A stretch of DNA of 64,000 bases from Sipunculus nudus (lineage: Eukaryota; Annelida; Sipuncula; Golfingiida; Sipunculidae): contig CM049311.1 in assembly GCA_026874595.1 (NCBI GenBank), positions 59,711,953 to 59,775,952 on the forward strand, given 5' to 3'. The position numbers were made by a program, and so were the translations under genes. This document shows, one piece after another, positions 14,101 through 26,100 of this stretch (positions are counted from its first letter, which is position 1; every line of letters begins with the position of its first letter). The notes under the pieces are model-generated. The model was given only the letters and a program-made list of their open reading frames with translations. It was not told the DNA's origin and searched no databases.

Positions 14101-17100
14101 CATTTTAAAAAATCATATGATTCTCTTATTATTTTTAATAAAAATTATATTTGGGACAATATTTGTAATTTTTTTAATAAATAGTTAAACTCTTATATTA
14201 TATGTTCTGCTTATAAGTTATATGGCCAAGTCAAAATCTGTGTGACAGTAGTACTCCATTTGTTAATAAAATAAATGAAATCAATCCTCTTCCCTGTCTC
14301 CAAAGGTACTATCAAAATCATACATAAGCTAAACAACAACAACTCATAATACAGCTTATATTTATTACCACACAAAACCAGCATGAGCCTCATTTCTAAA
14401 TAATATTTTTTTATCATATATAACAGCTGAGCGTCGTGACCCATAGGTCCCTTGTTTCCTGTAAGTACTGTGGATTTAATTTTCTCAGCATGTTTTTGTT
14501 AGCATTTTGTCTGTTAACACCAAAAATTTGAAACCAGTTAATCAAAAACTGTAGATTTTATTCAAGTTTTCAAGCACCATGTAACATATTGTTTACATCA
14601 GACTAGTGTTATGCAGTTTGCAAGAGCTCAGCTCCCCTGCTTCAGCTCTCAGTTCCTAAAATTTGGCATACAATTAGATGTCTCCAAAGTTCCCTACCAT
14701 GCCAAGAATTTGGTCACTAGGACTTAATACCTTTGAAATATTAATGAAAAACTTCATTTTTCAATTAAAAACCCATTGTTACACTTCAATACTGCCTAAT
14801 ATAAAAACCACTGATTTGACTTTAATCATATATAATATACATGTTTTTCTATACATTCTCTGTGCACATGCCAGAAATGATGTCAGTATTGCGTAATTTT
14901 ATTAAGTTATGGGCCCAAACATAATGCACTTTGTAGAAAATCAAGAAATATATTTACTCCCTTAACAAGGGGCTCGCTGAAGCCAGAGATTTTTTGTCAG
15001 GGATGTAACATTATTTAATCAAGATTCAATTGAATACCCAAAATTAGTTTTGAATTTTTAAATTTTTTAAGTTTTTATTATAAATATAAAATTAGTACCT
15101 TAAATTTTGCCCAATTTTGCCCATTTCACGTTTGTTTCTTGTGAGCTCTGTTTATATAATTTTCATATCATGCACACATAAGGATTTCAGCTTTTTAGTT
15201 TAGAAAGCTGAAAGAAATTGGCCAAAAATTGTAGCTTTTATTAATGTTTTTATGAGACCATGTCAGAACTTGGCTCTCTCCAGCCACTCTTGAGTCACCT
15301 GTATGTTGACCTTGTTGAACTATCAGCAAATTATGCACGCTTGAGGGGAGGCATATACTGGGGCAGCCAGGCAGCTTATGGCCAGCCACAGTTGATCCAG
15401 GTGTCCAACCCAACTCATCTCGTAGTTTAAACCAACAACATAACAATAAATTAATCAATTTTTATTGGTTTTTGATAAATTAAAGAAAAATAGAAAAGGA
15501 TTTGTTAGTTTATAGTGATAGGGAATTAACTTGCAGATGATATAAGAATCTTGTATCGATGGATAGAATGTCACGTATTCCAAATAACAACATGCAGTCA
15601 CCTATGGCATTTTTCAGTTCAATTTTAATAATAAAAAAGTAAATCATATTATTCATTACTAATCATTAGGGATCATATGAAGGAAATTAATGATAGACAA
15701 AGATGCAGTTGATAATATTAATCTAGATTCCTACTGTGTCTAGTGTGTAGATTGATGTGAAATTAGTCCAAAATGAATATATTACATTTATAAAAGCCAG
15801 AAAACCAGGTACTTATGATCATTATTTAAATTTGTGAATTTTGTACATTCTGGATTCTCAACACCATTGTTTGGTGAAAACTGAATAAATACAAGACATG
15901 GTGGGAATACTTTGCAATTGTATTTAAATACGAATATGAATATGTACTCCATTATAAAATTTCTTGCATAAAGAATGGGAATTCAGGTAAAAATGAAAGT
16001 ATATGAATACCAGTGCAAATACTTTCATAATGTATTCATGAATGCATTCATGAATATATTCTTAAATATAATTTTAATAATCATTTCAGTTATATTTCAT
16101 TTTAAAAATCATACGATTCTCTTATTATTTTTAATAAAAATTATATCTGGGACAATATTTGTAATTTTTTTAATAAATAGTTAAACTCTTATATTATATG
16201 TTCTGCTTATAAGTTATATGGCCAAGTCAAAATCTGTGTGACAATAGTACTCCATTTGTTAATAAAATAAATGAAATCAATTCTCTTCTCTGTCTCCAAA
16301 GGTACTATCAAAATCATACATAAGCTAAACAACAACAACTCGTAATACAGCTTATACTTATTACCACACAAAACCAGCATGTGCCTCATTTCTAAATCAT
16401 ATTTTTATGCCCCCGCCACAAATGCCCCCGCCACAAAGTGGCCGGGGCATATAGTTTTACCCATGTCCGTCCTTCTGAAATCAAACAGTTGTACGGACTT
16501 TTTTTCGCAATGCCTGCAGATATTGGCCTGATTTTTGGTGTGTGGGCAGATAATGACCAGTTACAGATCGAGTTTGTGTTTCGTCCCGGTTGATCTACTT
16601 TTGACTGTTTTACGGCTCCTTACTTAGAAAATTTAATGAAAAATAGAAATTTTCATGACAAGTACACATGTACGGACTTTTTTTCACAATGCCTGCAGAT
16701 ATTGGCCTGATTTTTCGTGTGTATGCAGATATTGACCAGTTACAGATCCAGTTCGCATTTCCTCTCGGTTGACCTACTTTTGATCGTTTTACGGCTCCTA
16801 AACATAGAAAATTTCATGAAAAATAGAAATTTTCATGACAATTACACATGTATGGACTTTTTTTCGCAATGCCTGCAGATATTGGCCTGATTTTTCGTGT
16901 GTATGCAGATAATGACCAGTTACAGATCGAGTTCGCGTTTCATCCTGGTTGACCTACTTTTGATTGTTTTATGGCTCCTAAACATAGAAAATTTCATGAA
17001 AAATATAAATTTTCATGACAAATGTACATGTACAGCCCTTTTTAGCCCTCAGCTCGTAGGCTGATGGGCTATTGTCGTCACCCAAGCTGTCCGTCTATCC

Positions 17101-20100
17101 GTCGTTCTGTCTGTAGGGTGTCCGTCCATCTGTCCGTCCGTTCCGCATCTGTTAACTTTTACCTTGTGAGCGGGATATCTCTAAAAGGATTCACCGTTGG
17201 AATTTTATTTCATCAGTGAAGATGTATATCGATAAAATCTCGGTCAAGTTCGAAGATGAGTGACCGTGCCCATTTTTCTACATTTTAGAGCTGATTTTAG
17301 AAAAACACTCAGAAGCTTATATCTCAGGAACCATTGTGTGGATTTTCACAAAACTTACTATGATCATTGGGACTGATGGTCTGTACGTGCTGCACAATTT
17401 TGGTGGCGTCACCTGCAATTTCTGATTTTTTAATGAAATTTTATTGGATTTTTCAATTTTGGCCTTTGTGCAGGATATCTCCAAAGGTATTCAACTAAGG
17501 AACTTCATTACTTCAGTGCTTTTGCATCATATTTACAAAATCTTGGTCAGGTTCAAAGATGGGTGGTCTTGACCTACTTTTCAAGGTCACAGAGCTTAGT
17601 ATAGAAAAAAAACTTAGGGGGATATTTCTCAGGAAGCATTTGGTGGATTGTTATAAAACATGGTACATACCTCTCCAATTTAAATTTATAACTGATTACC
17701 AGCTTTTGCTAATATTCTAGTTATGCAATGGAATGCTTACAGATACTGGCCCAATGTTTGGTCTATGGGCGCATAATGACCACTTACAGGTCGAGTTCGA
17801 GTTTCGTCCCAGTTCACCTATTTTTGACCATATGACAGATCCTGAACATTAAAAATTTCATGAAAGACAGAATTTTTTATGAAAAATGCACATGTATGGA
17901 CTTTTTTTCACAATGCCTGCATACTGGCCTGATTTTTGGTGTGTTCCTTGATAATGACCTGTTACAGATCGAGTTTGCATTTTGCCCTTCTTGACCTACT
18001 TTTGACCATACAACACCTCCTGAACTTAAAAAATTTTTTACAAAATTTAACAAATGTTTCTAATTTGCCCCAGGCGGGGGCATTCGTGTCGTACCGACAC
18101 ATCTAGTTTTATCATATATAACCGCTGAGCGCCGTGACCCATAGGTCCCTTGTTTTAAGTCTTCAACCTCTTAAGATAGGTCTTTGAATATTCTTTTTTT
18201 GTGGAAGTGAGTGAAAAGTATTATTTTATCTATATAAATATGAATAAATTTACTTGGAAAACATGGGAGACAACAGTTTTGGATGAGGGTTTTACATTTT
18301 ACATTTAAAAAAAAATACTTTGCTTACAGGACATCGTCAAAATGTGTAAGCTTCATTAAAAAAAATGTAAAAAAAACTTCATTATAAACAGTTAACATTA
18401 AAGAAAATTTATATAATAAAATAATACTGCAAGGACTGCAACTTGCAGCACGAGTTGACATGCAAGGAACGTGACGTTTTATTACATAAACATCGATGTG
18501 AGCGTTTTCTGTATTAATGAGAATATTCTCTGTTAGTATTCACACGCCAGAAGCCCCACTTACAAAATTTTCCCTGAGTAGGCCTATCATCGCCATCTTC
18601 CGCCTCATTCTCGGTATCTAGGTCATGCCTCGTTTTGGTAGAGACACTTATTCTTCTGGCGTTTGTGCTAGACGGACGTGTCAACGGGCTACTCCCGTCC
18701 GTCCGCTGTTGGTTTTCACATGTTCGTTGCTCCACTTACTGTAAGTACGCTTTCATTTTCCCTTGGCCACTATGGAAGTCTCTTGGACTTGTTCATCTTG
18801 TGGAGTGTCTCTGCCTTCCTGGGATACACACCCCTCTTGTCTAGGCTGTCACTCCAGTGAGAGCACGTGCCTGGGTGAGGCGGACCCGTGTTTTTATTGT
18901 CATACATGGCCGCCCTCTCAATGGGCTCAACTTCATGCATGGTCGACTGCCCTTGATCCCATTGTGCCCTCTCCTACGCTGTCTTCGGCTCCGGTGGCGG
19001 GGGGTCGGGGGGGGGGGGGGGGCCCTCTGTCTGAGTCTAGTTGGGTGGCCTTACGCTCCCCCTCTGCAGATCCACTTCTCGTACCGGGCCCCGTCCCTCC
19101 CTCCCAGGGCTCTGTCCTCCAGACCCCTGTTGGGGCTCCGGCTAGGGCTCTAGCCGCCTCCTCCAGGAAGCGTCCGGCCCCTGCCCCGCCCGGGCCCCCC
19201 GAGAAGGCTCTTGCCGTTTCCCTCATTCACTGTCTCTCCAGTTTTTGTGAATCCTTACAGGTGGATTTCAACCTTGGGACGGAGTCCGCGCCCCCGGCGG
19301 CGGCTCCGGGGCAGGTGTCTTTGGCCGATCCTCCTGTGTTGTCTCCGCAGCGTCCCGTTCGGATGGAGGTCGCTCATTCCCCGCAGGCTCCGGCGCAGGT
19401 AAGTGCTCCCCTCCTGCTTGATCCCCCCCTTCCCAGCCGTCTGTCCCTTCGCCCCCTAAAGGACTGCCTCCTTGACTGTCCTTCCGATGGTTCAGTCCCC
19501 TTCCCGTCCGCGTCTCCCGCCCGCCCTGCGGTTCCTGATACGGACCCCGTCTGTGTCCAGTCCACTCCGGAGGCCTCGTCCGCTCTTGTTTACAGATCAG
19601 GCACCTCCAGCTGGTACGGATCAGTGGACTGCTCTCAACACGCAGAGACCTACTTGATCAGGTGGCCCGCGTCATGCAGGCGTCTCGACCGGACGGGCCG
19701 TCCTTCCAGCGCCTCAGACCACCGCCCGCCTCTGCCGTGTCGGCCGGGTTCTACCTGAACCTGTCCACTCTTGGCGCCGACTTCCGGGCTTCAGGTCTGC
19801 ATGGAATTTACCGATGAGACAGCTCGGCTACTTGACAATCATCATGCTGCCGTCACTGGCGCTATATCCTTATCATCTGGGTCGATGGTGCCGCCTGGTG
19901 CCTTTGGCAGATCGGTACTTTATGGTCCCCTAAGGCGTATCGGGCGACCTGCCTTGACAGGCTCGTCCCATCTCCTGCCTTTCCCGCTGTTCCATTGGAA
20001 CCGATGCAGCGGGGAATCGGGTCTTGATCAACCCTTCTGTGACAGTAGGTTGCTTTATTCCCAGGCGGAGCATGTATCCGATTCTCAGCTCTCGGATATG

Positions 20101-23100
20101 GAGGCCCCGCCCGCCAGGCTGCCGGCGTTGTCAACGACCTTCAGGCCGTTACCAGCCTGTTGTCTATTTCTCCAGATCCTACCATATTAAATAATATATG
20201 GCAGGCTTCTGCTCAGGAATGTGCCAAAAATTACAACACTTGGCCTGGCGGCTGGTGGAGGATTGTATCCTACTCCGCCGCGCCGGGTGGCTTTGCACCC
20301 TTTGCTCCGTCCAACCAGCGCTGTCACCCGCAGAGCTCTCGGATCTGTATAGTCAGCCGTTCACGGGATCTCTCCTATCGGGGGTCATCTATCCCGCGTG
20401 TATGAGGCTGCCCTGGATCGTTCAGACCTCACAGGCGTCTCGCCCTTACCGGGCCCGTACTGCTCCTGTCCGGGCTCCGGCTGCTAGCCGCTCGGTGGCT
20501 CCCACCAATCGAGCGTCTGCTCGGACGTCAGGGTCTGGCCAGACCTCCTCCTTTCGTGGTAGATCCGCTCGGAGGGGTCACGGCAGTAAGTGACTCTGCC
20601 GGTCCAGTCCGCGGCCGCCTTCAGGCCTGTTATCCGGCCTGGACGCGTATCACATTGCATCCACTAGTTTTAAGCACAATTTGTTTCGGTTTCCGAATTT
20701 CATTTTTCACTCCTCTGCCCTGCACAGCGTTTCCGTTCGTTACTCCCCTGCCCAAGGATCTGGGCAAGCGTCTCACACTGGCAGATGCCATTCAGTCCCT
20801 TCTCCTGAAGGGTGCCATTATCCCAGTTAGTCCCAGAACTCCCGGTTTTTATTCTCGCATCTTTCTTGTACCCAAGCCACACGGGCAGTGACACCCGATT
20901 ATCGATCTGAAGGGCCTCAATGCCTTTATTTGACCACCCCGTTTTCGAATGTTCAATATTCCTGCCGTGCTCCGCACCCCAACGCCAGGGCGACTTAGAT
21001 TCAAGATCGATTTACCGGACGCGTATTTTCATGTACCTTTCCATCCTGTGTCTCAGCCGTTCCTTCTGTTCGCCTATGGTGCTCGCGTGTTTCAATTCAG
21101 AGCCCTCCTGTTCGGGATCAATATTGCGCCCTGGATCTATACGATCCTGGTTCATGCTGTGACCACTTACCTCCGGTTAGTCGGGGTATCCGTCCTCCCG
21201 TACTTGGACTGGCTGGTTCACGCCCCTTCTCGCGATCTACTTCTCCACCACCGTGCCCTCGTGCTTTCCCTTCTTCGCGATCTGGGCTTTCTGGTCAATG
21301 TCCAGAAGTCTCATCTGGTCCCTACCAAGACCATTCAGTTTCTGGGCGTGGTCCTGGATTTTCAGGCCGGTCGTGTATCTCTCCCGCTCGACTTCGCGGT
21401 CAGTCTGCGCCGGCGGATCCGCTCCCTTCTATGGGCTCGTCCTGTCAGCTCCCATCTGGCGGCTTCCTTGCACGGTTCTCTCAACTGGGCAGCCACGTTC
21501 GTCCCTCTGGGCCGCCTGTTCCTCCAACTGGTGCAGTCCCTCCTGGGCTCAGTGCGTCCCCTGGGTTCGGCGTCTCAGCGTACGGCAATTCTCCGTGCCC
21601 ACCAGGCCTGGCAGGCCCTCAGCCCCTGGCTCTGGCTGTCATTTCTCCTTGGTGGTATCCCGTTCACGCCGAATGCCGCCTTAACAATCTTTACCGACGC
21701 GTCTCGGCTGGGCTGGGGTGCCCACCTGGCCGATCTTCGGATTTCCGGCCTCTGGTCTCTTGGGAGCGTCTGCTCCATATCAATATTCTGGAGCTCAGAG
21801 CAGTCCTTCGTGCGCTCGAACCCTGGTCTCCGCGCTTCCTCGCCAGTCATGTTCTGGTTATGACGGACAACACGACGGTTCTTGCATATATCAACAAGCA
21901 GGGCGGCACTCAGTCACCCTCGCTTCTGCGGGAAACTTATCGCCTGTTTGATCTGTGTATCCCTCTCGGTGTTACACTTCAGGCTTGTCATGTCCACGGC
22001 GCCGTGAACATCCTCGCCAACGCCCTTTCCCGGTATCGCCTTGATACCCTTACAGCCGTTTCTCCGGGGGATCTTCGGCGCTTTGGGGACTCCGGATTTC
22101 GAACTGTTCGATTTCCCGAACCCTCCGCCCCTCCTTCCGTCCGGTCCACGGCTCGGTCGCCCTCACGTCCTTCTCCTGGACCCGCCCCCGTCCACCTGGA
22201 TGGGCCGGTTCTTGTACGGGTTCCCAGCCCCGGCCCTGATCCCGTGGTTACTCCTGCGTCTCTCGGCGGCGCCTCTCACGGACCTCATCCTGATCATCCC
22301 GTTTCATCCAGCGGCTCCGTGGTTTCCTCGGTGCCGTTCGTTCCTCGTCTGTATGCCCATTCTCCTGCCACTGTCGGTCGATCTTCAACTCCATCCGCAC
22401 ACTGTTCAGTCGTACCCTCTGAGCGCTTTCTTACTGTCGTCCGATCGCTCAAAGACCAGGGGTTTTCAACGCCGGTTGCGGCTGTTGCAGCGGCTCCCTG
22501 GTGCAGATCTTCCGACCGTGTGTATGACTCCCGCTGGCTCATCTTCTCTCAATGGGCCAGGGAGCGTCATATAGATCCGCTGGATCCGCCAGTCCAGTCA
22601 CTCCTTGATTTCCTGCTACATTTATTACAGGATAAACGTTTATCCTTCCCCACTATTCGCGGCTATCGGGCGGCCCTTCTTTCCGTGCTTTGCCCCCTCC
22701 CTCGGGATTCAGTTCTCCGTCATCCCGTTGTTTCAGATTTTTTCCAGGGGGTCTGCCCTCGTTCATCCCGCCCGCGGTACGTGATTCCTCCTTGGCGCCT
22801 TGACGTGGTCCTTCGACACCTCCGCGGCGCTCCTTATGAGCCGCTCCGCTCCGCGCACCTGCTCCATCTGTCACGTCAGATGGCCTTCCTCCTGGCGCTT
22901 GCCACTGCTGGCCGTCGAGCTGAGCTTCATGCTCTCATGGCCGATCCTAAATTTTCTCAAATTGCGGCTGACGGTTCATCAGCGGACTTCCACTTTCCTC
23001 CGGACTTTTATCGTAAATCGCAGTCTTACGATGACCCCAAGCTCACATCCGATTAACAAAACCACCATTCACGGGGAGGGGAATGGGGGGATTAAATCGC

Positions 23101-26100
23101 TAAATCATTCCAATAATGTTCACCCAGGGGAGAGAACTTCTCTACACGTTATTATTCAAGTTAAAATTTTACTTTTAACTTGCTTGTCTTACCTCTTACA
23201 TATACGAGTTTTTTTGTTTTTTTTTACAGTTTACATTGATTTCATGCTCTATTCTAGTCAAATATATATTTCATCAATTCATCATGTCTTGAAACATGGC
23301 TGATGTGCGCGTGCCGGTTTGAAGTCCGACACCGCTCAGTCCGGTCCATCACATCACCGTTTGCCCACTCCCGTAACAGATCAGTCAGTTCCTCAAGATC
23401 TATAATGAAACTGGCTGTCATTTTCATTGAGTTAATAAGAAAAACTTGTCCCATTAGTTGATCAGAATCCAGAAATGATTGGGCTATTTCCTCATTGTCA
23501 AAAATAACAGACGCCGCCATGATTGACCTACTTCGCCGGTCATGACCGGTCATGTCCCGTACACATGATAAAAATGTCACCGTTATTTGCACACGGTTTG
23601 TCAAATAACCTCCCGGGAAAACGAAACCATTCGAATGGAAATCCCCATTAGTGATCCCGCATCGTCTGTTTGTCTGTCGTTGGCTAAAATCACTCTTATC
23701 TCAGTAGTGGTTTGACTTGTCTGCCTAAAATTTTGCATGTTTATACATCTTGGACAGCTGTCTGTATTTTGTGGTAGGTGGCGCAACCTACATACTCATT
23801 TCGGATGCAGACATCCAGGCTATTATGCAACATACCTCACTCTATTTCCCCTTGCCACTCGATCCAGGCCTCACTTCACCTGTCCCACTCTTGATTTTGG
23901 CGGATACATGTAGTCTCTTGTTGACTACCCGTATTCTAGTTTTTGTGTTGTGTGCACCCATGCTGGAATTTCAGCAGTGATGTTTGTTTAATTGTTTCTT
24001 GTTCTAAGTGTTTAGTATTTGCATTGTTCATATACATGATACACATGTTCTTGAAAAGTAATGGTCCAGCATTGAAGCATTATACCTGGTGTAATCTCAT
24101 TGCACAGGTTCGCATTAGGTCTGTAGGACTTGTTACAAGTCCATTCAAGACTGGTGCTGCCACCTACAATAATTTTTTATGTGGCGTCTGTCAATGCATC
24201 CATGGTTGAATGAAAATCACCTGTATTTCATTATGGTTCATTTTAGTTAACAGTACCCAATGAACATGACTGATAGTACCTTCTTGTACCATGTCAAAAT
24301 AGGGTTTACAAGATCAGACTTAATTAAAAGGCATTATTGCCAATGTCGTGGAATAATTTAATAATTGCAAATAATCTGTTGATGGTCTCTGTCAGTGTGT
24401 CTTTTGATACTTTGACATACATTGGAAGGCTGTCAGTTCAGGATATATTCCATGCCTCACTTAAATCATGCCCCTGTGATTTGCTTGATATACATAGTCA
24501 CTTGTTAACTGACTATATTCTATTTATTTTGTATGCAGACATTGAATGCTATGCCTTGAATGTTGTTTTTAGTAAAGGCATTGCCTTGCATGTTATTTTA
24601 TCTGTACAAACAGTGAAAGCTGTGCCTTACATGTTATTTCATCTACACAGCCAGTGAAGGCTGTGCCTTTCATAATATTTCATCTACACAGCCAATGAAG
24701 GCTGTGCCTTTCATAATATTTCATCTACACAGCCAGTGAAGGCTGTGCCTTTCATAATATATTATCTTCACAGACATTGAAGGCTGTGCCTTGCTGTCAA
24801 GGCTGGTTCTGAAGTTAATGGAGTTGACAGCTGGAGGTGATGAAGCAATGAGACGAGCGATTGCGCAGTGCCTGGGAGAGCTGGGACCAGTACCTCTCAT
24901 GAGCATTCCCAGTCATCAGAGAGAGGTACACCCTGATCTGAAAGCAGCACTGCTGGAGTTTCACAGACAGCCACAGAATCAGCAGTACTGTCATGTCTTT
25001 CACTTGCTGGACCAGTGTCTCCTCAACCCTGAGTATGTAGCAGTCTTTTGTATCCCATAAAGCTTGTAAATTTTATCAGTTATTTACTTGTCAGTCAATG
25101 TAACAGGTCAACATATCAATGCTTTTGTCCGGAATGGATATGGTACTGTATTTGTCATTTTCATGAACAGATCCATTTACATGAACAGAATTGTTTACAG
25201 GTTTATTTTTAATCTGTATTTCATATTCAACTCAACTAACCAGTGTAAAAGGTGTAGAAACTAAAATATCTAAAGTCTGTTTCAGTAATTGATATGGTGA
25301 GTTAAACATAATATTAATGAAGAGTTCTATAGACAGGTTTATTTATTGATTTATTTTAATCTGTATCTCATGTTCATGCTCAGTTAATCAACAAAATATA
25401 GGGAAACTAAAATTTCATCTCTTCCATATGCTGTGACAAGCCATGTTATCTTTATTTTTGTACATTATCTATTATTGCTTATCTACTATTACAATACATT
25501 ATCTGTCTCTTTCAAGATTTCTATACAAAATATAGATATTTTATCAGTATGTGATTGCAAAACCCAAAACAGGTCAATATATTTACATTTTCATTGACAG
25601 GGCTGGCTTTCAGCTCAGTACCTTTATTCCTGAGGTGTGGTACCTGAGCTGCTAGTATACCTCATACTCACTAAAACCATCACTTATCTGCATGGTTGGG
25701 TATGATAGAATCATGTTGTTTATACAATTGGAAAAAAAATGATATTTAAACAGAGCCAGACTGGCTTCTGCAGTATAGAGGTAGAGCATAGGTCGTAAGT
25801 TTTAATCTTAAAGGGGCCAATTCACTGAATAAAGCTTGTTGAATTAATCATGAAAAATCATGTCTTCCCGTTCTAATAAATCTGTACTTGCCCAAATATT
25901 GCCTTTAAACCGTTTGCTTACTCCTGTAAACCAGTGTTAAAAACAGTGGACTGGTCGCGATCATAGGTGTCAACATAAAAACAGTGTGGGGGCTGTGTGC
26001 ATCCTGGAGCCACAATACCTGTAAAGCAGGAGATGCCTCTGGTCACTTGGCCTTGTTATGCTAAATAGACACATGTGGACTGTTTATCAACAAGCAGAGC

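Larger units (their letters stand above)
11212..18152 (+). mobile_element. Helentron-like element A1, interrupted by A2, B2 and D
   Basis: It starts in a T tract followed by a 29-bp near-perfect palindrome (11217-11245, AGCTCAG to CTGAGCT) and a (CCGT)n run. Its sequence breaks off at 11820 in the T tract after CCATGGCACG and resumes at 14455 with CCTGTAAGTACTGTGG. The continuous version is seen in copy A4 at 56487-56515. It is broken again at 16403/18107 by B2. It ends at 18152 with GTGACCCATAGGTCCCTTG before TT. The element proper would be about 2.6 kb. No transposase or helicase is encoded. Confidence 0.72.
18476..23095 (+). mobile_element. DIRS-type tyrosine-recombinase retrotransposon R1, decayed and 3'-deleted
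   Basis: It starts GTTTTATTACATAAACATCG (18476-18523 is exactly the reverse complement of 63826-63873, the inverted terminal repeat of R3). Order: gag-like gene with N-terminal Cys motifs, reverse transcriptase, RNase H, tyrosine recombinase. The sequence is GC-rich compared with its AT-rich surroundings. The recombinase is cut at 23040, before the HxxR and Tyr motifs. It then jumps to a terminal segment with GCTCACATCCG and ACAAAACCACCATTCACGGG, ending about 23095. Frameshifts, stops and a lost catalytic Asp make it inactive. Confidence 0.88.

Noticed and set aside
13978-16184. Small AT-rich ORFs (MGIQVKMKVYEY type) repeated in A copies
   Set aside because: They appear at the same place in every A copy and show no domain; AT-rich repeat sequence, not genes.
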